From: an uncultured Pirellulaceae bacterium
GTDB taxonomy: Bacteria > Planctomycetota > Planctomycetia > Pirellulales > Pirellulaceae
Length of the DNA: 10,318 bases
Assembly: GCA_947258905.1 (NCBI GenBank)
Contig: CAMYKF010000636.1
Span: forward strand, 1-10,318
Direction of reading: 5' to 3'
The notes beneath the pieces are model-generated. The model saw nothing but the letters and a program-made list of their open reading frames with translations. It did not search any database and was not told where the DNA came from. Of the stretch, positions 1 to 5,663 are shown piece by piece. The first letter of the stretch is position 1. Every line of letters starts with the position of its first letter. The position numbers and the translations under genes were made by a program.

Positions 1-230
1 AGTTGCTGCTCCTGCAATACCCAGTGGATATCGGTATCCGGCAGCACGTCTCGCACCTGCCCGGCGCCATGACCGATGACGACATGGATATCCATGGCAT
101 GCAGCGCGCGTGCCGTATCCAGCACATGCGCCAGCAACGGCCGCCCACCCAGCGGGTGCAGCACTTTCGGACGCGCGGAATTCATGCGGGTGCCCTGGCC
201 AGCGGCGAGAATAATGATGCTTAGTTTCAT
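1..230 (-). CDS. glmU: GlmU N-terminal part (UDP-GlcNAc pyrophosphorylase), truncated by window edge
   Basis: The first 76 residues are visible; the rest lies to the left of the window. The protein opens MKLSIIILAAGQGTRM and continues with RPKVLHPLGG, the nucleotide-binding loop of sugar-nucleotide pyrophosphorylases. It keeps the signature Arg (residue 15) and Lys (residue 22) that hold the UTP phosphates. Later segments HVVIGHGAG and WVLQEQQ match the GlmU subgroup rather than RmlA or GalU. In the known family GlmU joins GlcNAc-1-phosphate to UTP to give UDP-GlcNAc for peptidoglycan and lipopolysaccharide, and the full-length enzyme adds a C-terminal left-handed beta-helix acetyltransferase. 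Whether that second domain exists here cannot be seen; some lineages keep only the pyrophosphorylase part. The ATG at 228-230 is the natural start because the beta-strand before LAAG begins directly after it. No clear Shine-Dalgarno site precedes it. Confidence 0.88.
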   Translation of the reverse strand, partial: MKLSIIILAAGQGTRMNSARPKVLHPLGGRPLLAHVLDTARALHAMDIHVVIGHGAGQVRDVLPDTDIHWVLQEQQ

Positions 231-250
231 GCGGGATGAATCATCAAATC

Positions 251-282
251 AATACACGAAGTTAGCGGCATTAATTTGTCAA
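251..282 (-). promoter_or_regulatory. possible promoter for glmU
   Basis: On the minus strand an exact TTGACA (277-282) is followed by TGTATT (251-256), four of six matches to a -10 box. The spacer is 20 bp, longer than the usual 16-18, so this is weak. It sits in the 94-bp gap between the slyD-like stop and the glmU start, where a promoter would be expected if glmU is transcribed alone. Confidence 0.25.
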
Positions 283-308
283 TCTGGAATGCGGGCGATC
301 ATAGCATG

Positions 309-324
309 ACCACCGGCTGGCGGT
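309..324 (-). terminator. short GC-rich hairpin directly after the slyD-like stop
   Basis: Immediately after the TGA, the minus strand reads ACCGCC-AGCC-GGTGGT. This can fold as a 6-bp stem (one G-U pair) with a 4-nt loop. No U-run follows, so it is not a classic intrinsic terminator. It may instead stabilise the 3' end of the message or attenuate read-through into glmU. Confidence 0.3.
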
Positions 325-813
325 TCAGTGAAGGACCGGTGCCTGCATGGCGGCAACGCCATTTTCAAGCTCGTCCGGCGTGGCATCGCGAATATCGACC
401 ACCTTGATCTTGAAAGTGATGACCTTGCCGGCCATCGGGTGGTTGCCATCGACAGTCAGTTTGCCGTCTTCGATATGGGTCACGGTAAATGTTTTGGAAT
501 CGCCCTTGTCATTCATCATTTCCACCTGCGCACCAATGCGGTGAAATTCAGGCGGGACATTGGCAAGCTCATCCGTATAGGTCAGATCCGGGTCATGTAG
601 TCCGAAGCCCTCTTGCGGTGTCAGGGACACTTCGACGGTATCGTCAATGACGCTGCCATCGAGTTCCTCCACGACCTTTTCAAACAGGTCATGTTTGCCG
701 CCGTGGACATAACTGATCGGGATATCGGACTGTTCCAGCAACCCGCCATCCTTGTCGACAATCGAATAGGTGAATGACACCACCTTGTTTTTCTCGACGA
801 ACAGGCCGGTCAT
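325..813 (-). CDS. slyD: SlyD-like FKBP-type peptidyl-prolyl cis-trans isomerase
   Basis: This 162-residue cytoplasmic protein aligns from memory along most of E. coli SlyD. It has an N-terminal FKBP strand (VEKNKVVSFTYSIVDKDG), the flap region with YVHGG near residues 35-39, and the insert-in-flap chaperone domain in roughly residues 70-125. The final FKBP strand is diagnostic: DGNHPMAGKVITFKIKVV, then DIRDATPDELENG, close to DGNHMLAG and IREATEEELAHG of SlyD. Family members catalyse proline isomerisation and hold unfolded chains. The C-terminal His/Cys-rich metal-binding tail of enterobacterial SlyD is missing; the chain ends AAMQAPVLH. A nickel-delivery role is therefore unlikely and a general folding role more likely. 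The ATG lies in a TGATG overlap with the stop of the upstream membrane-protein gene, which supports this start and suggests translational coupling. Confidence 0.9.
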   Translation of the reverse strand: MTGLFVEKNKVVSFTYSIVDKDGGLLEQSDIPISYVHGGKHDLFEKVVEELDGSVIDDTVEVSLTPQEGFGLHDPDLTYTDELANVPPEFHRIGAQVEMMNDKGDSKTFTVTHIEDGKLTVDGNHPMAGKVITFKIKVVDIRDATPDELENGVAAMQAPVLH

Positions 814-1355
814 CAGCTTTTTGCGCGCAGCTTCTTGATTGCGGCCAGCTGTGCCCTGAGCTCGCGTTCCAGACGCCGCCAGCTCTCGAATTTCTGGTCA
901 TCGCCGATGGCTACCAGTTGCGAATTGCTCATCCAGGAACTGCCTTCCAGATGCAATTGCACATCCATGGTTGGCATCTGCAGACTGTCACCCGACCAGC
1001 GCGATTTCGGGTCCAGGCGAATGGCGATATCGGCCAGGATGGGTCGCAGTCGCTGGGGGCTGAGGTTGTAAACAATGATGCGCGGGCGCATTAACAGCAC
1101 AATCAGGGAGACACACAACCCGTAAAAGGCGATCAGCAGCAGCCAGACGTAGGAGCCAAACCGGCCGGCGGCGCTCTCGGGAAAAAACAACTCCATGGGG
1201 CCGGCGATCATCAACCCGGAAATAGCAATTCCGATGGCGGCGGCGTCGCGAGCACCGGTGGTCACGAACGGGCGACGCCGCAGACTGACTAGTCCAATCA
1301 GCAGAAAATAGACGCCCAGCGGCGCAACCATGATGCAAAAATGAAGCGGATCCAT
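813..1355 (-). CDS. three-helix membrane protein of unknown function, planctomycete-type
   Basis: This 180-residue protein has no function I can name. It has three hydrophobic segments, about residues 7-25, 38-57 and 69-89, separated by short loops with the basic motif LRRRPF (25-30) and a conserved-looking GPMELFFPE (52-60). After the third helix comes a soluble part of about 90 residues that begins with RPRIIVYNLSP and ends in a charged, probably helical stretch (residues 155-180, many Arg, Glu and Lys). The pattern recalls a short protein family I associate with Pirellulales genomes; this is memory, not a search. The ATG is preceded by GAGAG about seven bases upstream, a modest ribosome-binding site. 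The stop overlaps the slyD-like start by one base (TGATG), so the two are probably co-translated. No signal peptide or catalytic motif is evident. Confidence 0.8.
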   Translation of the reverse strand: MDPLHFCIMVAPLGVYFLLIGLVSLRRRPFVTTGARDAAAIGIAISGLMIAGPMELFFPESAAGRFGSYVWLLLIAFYGLCVSLIVLLMRPRIIVYNLSPQRLRPILADIAIRLDPKSRWSGDSLQMPTMDVQLHLEGSSWMSNSQLVAIGDDQKFESWRRLERELRAQLAAIKKLRAKS

Positions 1356-1380
1356 GTTCTCTCTTGCTGCATTTCCCCGT

Positions 1381-1480
1381 GGTAAATCTCGAAGTGGTTT
1401 GCAGCGTCAGGCCCGGGTATCGCAAGTCTCGTGAGGGTGTCGCAAGTCTCGTGAGAGTGTAGCAAAGCTCGTGAAAGATT
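1381..1480. repeat. 20-bp direct tandem repeat, three clear units plus two decayed ones
   Basis: Units 1421-1440 and 1441-1460 are identical at 19 of 20 positions (CGCAAGTCTCGTGAGGGTGT versus the same with A at position 16). Unit 1461-1480 is a diverged third copy (AGCAAAGCTCGTGAAAGATT). Staying in the same 20-bp register, 1381-1400 still matches the consensus at about 12 of 20 positions, including TCTCG, and 1401-1420 at about 9. The core CTCGTGAG has short inverted arms (TCTC/GAGA in unit 2). The array fills the spacer between fluC and the three-helix membrane protein, upstream of the latter. A 20-bp period is close to two helical turns, so a protein binding each unit would sit on one face of the DNA. 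An operator is an inference; slippage-derived repeats are the alternative. Confidence 0.75.
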
Positions 1481-1514
1481 TGACCGCGTCCATCCCGGCG
1501 AAGCACCGAGTATA

Positions 1515-1922
1515 TCAGGAATTGGCAACCGCCGAACCGCCGCCCGCCTGCATTATGCTGAAACCGATGATGCAGGCCGTCAGGCTGACAATGACATTGC
1601 CAAATACGTTACCGATCGCCGCCAGTTGTCGTTGATCCATCCACAACTGCAGCGTCTCGCCGGAAAACGCTGAAAACGTCGTCGCCGATCCAAGGATGCC
1701 GACGCCGACCAGCAAGTACACGGGTTCGATATTTTTTTGCACACCTGCACCCAGCATCGCGCCAATCAACAGCCCCATGCAAAAGCTGCCAATGCCGTTG
1801 GCAATCAGGGTCCCCCATGGATATGCAAAACCAAACAAACGGACACTGATTATGGAAATGGTGAAACGGCAAACCGCGCCGATGGCACCACCGACCGCCA
1901 CCAGCAGAAATTTCAGGAGCAT
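1515..1922 (-). CDS. crcB: CrcB/FluC fluoride ion channel
   Basis: This 135-residue protein has four hydrophobic segments, the usual size for a FluC subunit. The family forms antiparallel dimers in the inner membrane that let F- leave the cell and so protect enolase and pyrophosphatase. Signatures present are GGAIGAVCRF (residues 11-20), GTLIANGIGSF (37-47) with the pore Asn42, and GILGSATTFSAFS (75-87). The last contains the two Phe-box residues (83 and 86) and the TTFS break that binds the central Na+. The common GGxTTFS is GSATTFS here, a conservative change. The chain is single, with no fused second copy. The start ATG at 1920-1922 is set by the conserved N-terminal helix; upstream TCCAACC gives no Shine-Dalgarno site. 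I looked for a fluoride riboswitch in the 65-bp upstream gap and saw none. The gene follows the Cys-rich basic protein on the same strand. Confidence 0.93.
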   Translation of the reverse strand: MLLKFLLVAVGGAIGAVCRFTISIISVRLFGFAYPWGTLIANGIGSFCMGLLIGAMLGAGVQKNIEPVYLLVGVGILGSATTFSAFSGETLQLWMDQRQLAAIGNVFGNVIVSLTACIIGFSIMQAGGGSAVANS

Positions 1923-1987
1923 ATCACAGGTTGGATTGGCACTGCGTGGACAGAGTTTCCGGAACGGGCAGATGCCAGGAATGTATA

Positions 1988-2386
1988 CTACCAGTGGCGT
2001 TTCTTGAAAGGCTTGTGTCGCTTGCGGCGTCGTGACTTGCGGCGAAACAAATTACTCCACCACTTGCGGCGCTGGGCGCTTTTCCAGCTGTCACGTCGTT
2101 CGGACCACCGCGAAAGCAAACCCTCCCTGGGCTGCGATTTTGCAGGCTTGCTGGCCTCCGGTCCACGAATAATATCAAATCGCCCGATGCGCGGCGTGCC
2201 GCAGCACACGCAACGGTATTGGCCCACAAAGCCAATCATGCCCAGCGTCAAAAGCTTGCACAACAGGCGGTATCCAGCGCCGCGGATGTTCAGGAAATGG
2301 TATTCCTTGCGACAACACTTCTTGCAATAGACATGGCAGGTGGCTTTGGAACGCGAGCCCTCGGAATCGTGCAGCATGTCGTTCAT
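1988..2386 (-). CDS. small Cys-rich protein with a strongly basic C-terminal tail, function unknown
   Basis: With the preferred start at 2386 the protein has 132 residues; the ATG at 2377 is an alternative. The reading frame stays open to 2503, but residues encoded upstream of 2386 look unconstrained and a candidate promoter lies inside that stretch. Eight cysteines occur at residues 17, 21, 24, 25, 43, 59, 61 and 62. The pairs CKKC (21-24) and CVCC (59-62) have the spacing of a split zinc ribbon. Between them lies KEYHFLNIRGAGYRLL and a short hydrophobic run (about 41-56). After residue 75 the chain becomes linker-like, and in residues 95-132 about half the residues are Arg, Lys or His, with several Trp. 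This resembles a nucleic-acid or ribosome-associated protein, but no named family is recognised. It lies 65 bp before fluC on the same strand; the hydrophobic run could instead be a membrane-contacting segment. Confidence 0.7.
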   Translation of the reverse strand: MNDMLHDSEGSRSKATCHVYCKKCCRKEYHFLNIRGAGYRLLCKLLTLGMIGFVGQYRCVCCGTPRIGRFDIIRGPEASKPAKSQPREGLLSRWSERRDSWKSAQRRKWWSNLFRRKSRRRKRHKPFKKRHW

Positions 2387-2423
2387 CAATGGCTGAAAGA
2401 CGAGATAAACGCTAAATCGCTTG

Positions 2424-2451
2424 ATTCTAACCCAAAATCGTCGCTTGGCCA
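2424..2451 (-). promoter_or_regulatory. candidate promoter for the Cys-rich basic protein
   Basis: On the minus strand TGGCCA (2446-2451, four of six to TTGACA) and TAGAAT (2424-2429, five of six to TATAAT) are separated by 16 bp. Transcription would begin near 2417, about 30 nt before the ATG at 2386. This helps to choose 2386 or 2377 over the far upstream 2503 as the translation start. The remaining 2452-2626 spacer contains no gene that I can support. Confidence 0.4.
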
Positions 2452-2626
2452 CGGATATTGGCAGCGGATGGGAGTGGGGAATACCCATTTTCAGGCATCG
2501 CATGCCCTAAAAACGGATGTATTGGTCGACACTTCGTCCAATTCCCCAGTCACACTAAAGGCTGTCCATAGAATATTGGAATCGGCCCCATTTCCAGAGC
2601 TCAGTAGCCCAAGGGTCCGTCGCACC

Positions 2627-2660
2627 GCCGAAAATTTGCGGTAACCGGCCACTTTTCGGC
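2627..2660 (-). terminator. 8-bp inverted repeat after acnA, probable 3' end hairpin
   Basis: The arms GCCGAAAA (2627-2634) and TTTTCGGC (2653-2660) are exact inverted repeats with an 18-nt loop, starting 13 nt after the acnA stop. The loop holds a GGTTACC sub-palindrome. There is no long U-run, so the terminator call rests on position and symmetry. The 287-bp spacer it sits in has no other feature apart from the promoter candidate at 2424-2451. Confidence 0.5.
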
Positions 2661-2673
2661 TGTGCCTTCCAAT

Positions 2674-5385
2674 CTACAACAGCTCCCGCAACACGGTCTG
2701 CAGGATGCCACCGTTGCGGAAGTACTCGATTTCCACCGGCGTGTCGATTCTCACCGCGGCCATAAATTTCGTTTCCTTGCCATCCGCGGATAGCGCCGTA
2801 ACTTCGATTTTGCTGCGTGGCTGCAGGTCATTGTCGAGGTCAGGAATATTGAACGTTTCGGTTCCATCCAGCCCCAGAGATTGCCAGGTGTTGCCGTCGG
2901 TGAATTCCAGGGGCAACACGCCCATGCCCACCAGATTGCTGCGATGGATTCGCTCGTAGCTCGCCGCAATGACTGCCTTGACGCCCAGCAGCAATGTTCC
3001 TTTGGCGGCCCAGTCGCGACTGCTGCCAGTACCGTATTCGGTTCCTGCCAAAACGACCAGCGACGTACCGTCTTCCTTGTATTTTACGGCAGCGTCGTAA
3101 ATGGACATGACTTCGTTAGTCGGCAAATAGGTTGTCCACCCTCCCTCGGTGCCAGGTGCCAGTTGATTGCGAATCCTGATGTTCGCAAATGTGCCACGCA
3201 CCATCACCCGGTCGTTGCCGCGGCGCGATCCGTAACTATTGAAGTCGCGGACATCGACGCCGCTTGATTTCAGGTACCCGCCAGCCGGACTATCCTGAGC
3301 GATCGAACCGGCAGGCGAGATGTGGTCGGTCGTCACCGAATCCCCCAACAGGACCAGACAGCGAGCCCCCATGATTGGCTGAATATCAGGCGTTTCGGGC
3401 GTGATCTCAGTCATAAAGGGAGGTTCCTGAATGTAGGTGCTGCTCGCGTCCCAGTTGTACATGTCGCCCGAAGTAACCTCGATGGCGTTCCACGTTTCGT
3501 TGGAGTCGAACGCGTCCCCGTATTCCTTGACATACATTTCCGCGTCGACGCTGGATTGAATTACTTCGTCGATCTCGGACTGGGCAGGCCAGATGTCGCG
3601 CAGGAATACTTCATTGCCTTCGCGGTCCGTGCCGATCGGCTCGTTCACCAAATCGATATCCGTCGTACCCGCCAGGGCGTAGGCCACCACCAGCGGCGGA
3701 CTGGCCAGATAGTTGGCGCGGGTCAGCGGATTGACACGGCCTTCGAAATTGCGATTGCCGCTGAGCACTGCTGCGGCCACCAGATCGCCTGAAGTAATCG
3801 CTTTGGCCACCGGTTCCGGCAACGGTCCGCTATTGCCAATGCACGATGTGCAGCCGTAGCCGACTGTCTGGAAGCCGAGTTGATCAAGCGATTTGTCCAG
3901 TCCCGCTTTCTCCAGGTAATCGGTAACGACCCGCGAGCCGGGGGCAAGGCTGGTCTTTACATGCGACTTGACGTCCAGTCCCCGGGCGACGGCGTTGCGG
4001 GCCAGCAATCCGGCGGCCACCATCACGCTGGGATTGCTGGTGTTGGTACAACTGGTGATCGCTGCAATCACCACCGCGCCGTGTCCGATTTCGGACGACT
4101 GGCCGTTATCCTCGACAGTGGCCGTGGCGGTCAGGTTGTCGGCGTCCAGTGCAAAACCGCGTTCCGCAATCGGCGCGACCAGTGAATGGTGAAACGACTC
4201 TTTCATGTTTGACAACGCGATCCGGTCCTGCGGCCTTTTCGGTCCGGCCAGCGACGGTTCCACGATGCCCATATTGAGCGAAAGTGTTTTGGTGAACGTA
4301 GGGACTACCGAATCAGACTCGCGGAACAACATTTGTTCTTTAGTGTAGCGTTCGACCAACGTGGCTTCGGCATCCGTCCGCCCGGTGCGTCTGAGATACT
4401 CGACGGTTTCGCTGTCGATCGGGAAGAAGCCCATCGTGGCGCCGTATTCCGGCGCCATGTTGGCAATGGTGGCCCGGTCAGCCAGCGACATGCGGGAGAC
4501 CCCTTCGCCAAAGAACTCAACGAACTTGCCAACCACGCCTTCGTTTCGCAGGATCTCGGTCACGGTCAACACGAGATCGGTCGCCGTGGTGCCGACTGCC
4601 AACTCGCCCGTTAACTCAAAACCGACGACCTCAGGCAGCAACATATAGATCGGCTGGCCCAGCATGGCAGCTTCGGCCTCGATGCCACCAACGCCCCAGC
4701 CCAGCACACCCAGTCCATTGATCATCGTCGTGTGACTGTCCGTGCCGACGAGCGTGTCGGGAATGGCCACGGTTTTGCCATCGATTTCGCGCAGAAATAC
4801 GCACTTGGCCAGAAACTCCAGATTCACCTGGTGCACGATGCCTACGTTGGGCGGCACGACGCGAAAGTTGTCAAACGCCTGCTGGCCCCAGCGCAGAAAC
4901 TCGTAACGTTCCTTGTTGCGTTCGAATTCCCGCTGCACGTTGAATTGCAAGGCACCGGCCGAGCCAAACCGGTCCACCTGCACGCTGTGATCAATCACCA
5001 AATCGACCGGAATAAGCGGATTGATTTTCTCGGGATCGCCGCCCAGTCGACTCATGGCCGAACGCATGGCAGCCAGATCAACAACGGCGGGCACGCCCGT
5101 AAAATCCTGCAGCACGACGCGGGCGGGCTTGAAGGGGATTTCGACTTTGGCCGGAGCAGAGGCGTTCCAGGTAGCCAATGCCCGCACATCGTCTTCGGTC
5201 ACCGTCTTGCCATCGCAATTCCGCAGGACCGATTCCAGCAACAGACGAATGGAATACGGCAGCTTCTGCACGTCACCGATTCCCTGATCCGCGAGACGGC
5301 TCAAGCGGCAGATATATGCCGAGCCGTCACCGGTATCGAAGGTGTCGAGCGTTTGAAACAGGTCGCTGGTCATGGTCGAATTCAT
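2674..5385 (-). CDS. acnA: aconitate hydratase A (TCA cycle)
   Basis: This 903-residue cytoplasmic enzyme converts citrate to isocitrate through cis-aconitate. It has the AcnA/IRP1 layout, with domains 1-3, a linker and the mobile C-terminal domain 4, and a normal length. The three [4Fe-4S] ligands are Cys446 (in AITSCTNTSNP), Cys512 and Cys515 (in GYGCTSCIGNSGPL). Their 66 and 3 spacing equals that of E. coli AcnA. Other active-site motifs are GTDSHTTMINGLG, DSVTTDHISPAG (Asp682) and YGTGSSRDWAAKGT, holding the catalytic Ser788 and substrate-binding Arg790. All key residues are intact. The start at 5385 is preferred over the in-frame ATG at 5544: it follows an AAGGA Shine-Dalgarno site at proper spacing, matches family N-termini, and the extra 53 residues look like untranslated leader. 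The gene is monocistronic by appearance and divergent from the ion transporter. Some AcnA proteins bind mRNA when the cluster is lost; this cannot be read from sequence. Confidence 0.97.
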   Translation of the reverse strand: MNSTMTSDLFQTLDTFDTGDGSAYICRLSRLADQGIGDVQKLPYSIRLLLESVLRNCDGKTVTEDDVRALATWNASAPAKVEIPFKPARVVLQDFTGVPAVVDLAAMRSAMSRLGGDPEKINPLIPVDLVIDHSVQVDRFGSAGALQFNVQREFERNKERYEFLRWGQQAFDNFRVVPPNVGIVHQVNLEFLAKCVFLREIDGKTVAIPDTLVGTDSHTTMINGLGVLGWGVGGIEAEAAMLGQPIYMLLPEVVGFELTGELAVGTTATDLVLTVTEILRNEGVVGKFVEFFGEGVSRMSLADRATIANMAPEYGATMGFFPIDSETVEYLRRTGRTDAEATLVERYTKEQMLFRESDSVVPTFTKTLSLNMGIVEPSLAGPKRPQDRIALSNMKESFHHSLVAPIAERGFALDADNLTATATVEDNGQSSEIGHGAVVIAAITSCTNTSNPSVMVAAGLLARNAVARGLDVKSHVKTSLAPGSRVVTDYLEKAGLDKSLDQLGFQTVGYGCTSCIGNSGPLPEPVAKAITSGDLVAAAVLSGNRNFEGRVNPLTRANYLASPPLVVAYALAGTTDIDLVNEPIGTDREGNEVFLRDIWPAQSEIDEVIQSSVDAEMYVKEYGDAFDSNETWNAIEVTSGDMYNWDASSTYIQEPPFMTEITPETPDIQPIMGARCLVLLGDSVTTDHISPAGSIAQDSPAGGYLKSSGVDVRDFNSYGSRRGNDRVMVRGTFANIRIRNQLAPGTEGGWTTYLPTNEVMSIYDAAVKYKEDGTSLVVLAGTEYGTGSSRDWAAKGTLLLGVKAVIAASYERIHRSNLVGMGVLPLEFTDGNTWQSLGLDGTETFNIPDLDNDLQPRSKIEVTALSADGKETKFMAAVRIDTPVEIEYFRNGGILQTVLRELL

Positions 5386-5423
5386 GGCTAATCCTTGAGC
5401 GGCAATGACCGGATGATCGCGAC

Positions 5424-5436
5424 GGTGCACCGGTGC
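5424..5436. promoter_or_regulatory. overlapping palindromes in the acnA leader
   Basis: GGTGCACC (5424-5431) and GCACCGGTGC (5427-5436) are both perfect palindromes and overlap, about 40-50 bp before the acnA ATG. Such a site could bind a dimeric regulator or form leader structure. No known operator consensus is matched. Confidence 0.3.
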
Positions 5437-5476
5437 GGCCGGCGACACGCGCAAGATCCCGGCTATTTTCGGGTGG

Positions 5477-5493
5477 CACTGGCTCGGCCAGTG
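5477..5493. other. perfect 7-bp stem, 3-nt loop hairpin in the acnA leader
   Basis: CACTGGC-TCG-GCCAGTG is a perfect inverted repeat with a tight loop. Read on the minus strand it would lie in the 5' untranslated part of the acnA transcript if the promoter at 5521-5549 is used, about 90 nt before the start codon. It could also be a protein-binding site between the two divergent genes. Confidence 0.5.
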
Positions 5494-5520
5494 TGCGTGT
5501 TTTGTTCGAAGTCGTAGCCT

Positions 5521-5549
5521 AGTTTCCGATTCGCACGCGTACATGTCAA
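5521..5549 (-). promoter_or_regulatory. candidate acnA promoter
   Basis: An exact TTGACA (5544-5549, minus strand) is followed after 17 bp by GAAACT (5521-5526), only three of six to a -10 box. The strong -35 and exact spacing are suggestive, but the -10 is poor. If used, it gives a leader of about 130 nt, and the in-frame upstream ATG at 5544 would not be in the transcript. Confidence 0.35.
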
Positions 5550-5575
5550 CGCCGGACGCGGAGCCGTCGTTGTGC

Positions 5576-5604
5576 TTATGTCATTTGCCGAATCCGGCTA
5601 CAAT
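5576..5604 (+). promoter_or_regulatory. weak candidate promoter for the ion transporter
   Basis: TACAAT (5599-5604) is five of six to the -10 consensus. The hexamer 17 bp upstream, TTATGT (5576-5581), is a poor -35. The site would start transcription about 50 nt before the ATG at 5664. The rest of the 278-bp divergent spacer holds the acnA leader elements. Confidence 0.3.
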
Positions 5605-5663
5605 CCCGGCTTTCCAGTTGAGAAAACACGCTTCGCCATTCGTTACCCGTCCTGCGCACGGCA

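Noticed and set aside
1381..1480. CRISPR array
   Set aside because: The repeats are directly tandem with no spacers, and no cas gene is nearby.
988..1528. Minus-strand open frames running through the 20-bp repeats as repeat proteins
   Set aside because: They overlap the three-helix membrane protein or the fluC end in other frames, and a 20-bp period does not preserve a reading frame.
2219..2644. Plus-strand open frame of 141 codons across the acnA/Cys-rich gene spacer
   Set aside because: Much of it is antisense to the Cys-rich protein gene; the product shows no recognisable motif and no ribosome-binding site was seen.
4732..5391. Plus-strand open frame of 219 codons inside acnA
   Set aside because: It is antisense to a fully conserved aconitase coding region and has no family motif.
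5477..5493. Iron-responsive-element-like hairpin in the acnA leader because CAGTG is present
   Set aside because: CAGTG is in the stem, not in a six-base loop, and the bulged C is missing, so it does not match the IRE form.
5386..5544. Extended N-terminus of aconitase from the ATG at 5544
   Set aside because: The extra 53 residues are not like AcnA N-termini or a targeting signal, while the ATG at 5385 has an AAGGA site and gives the normal length.
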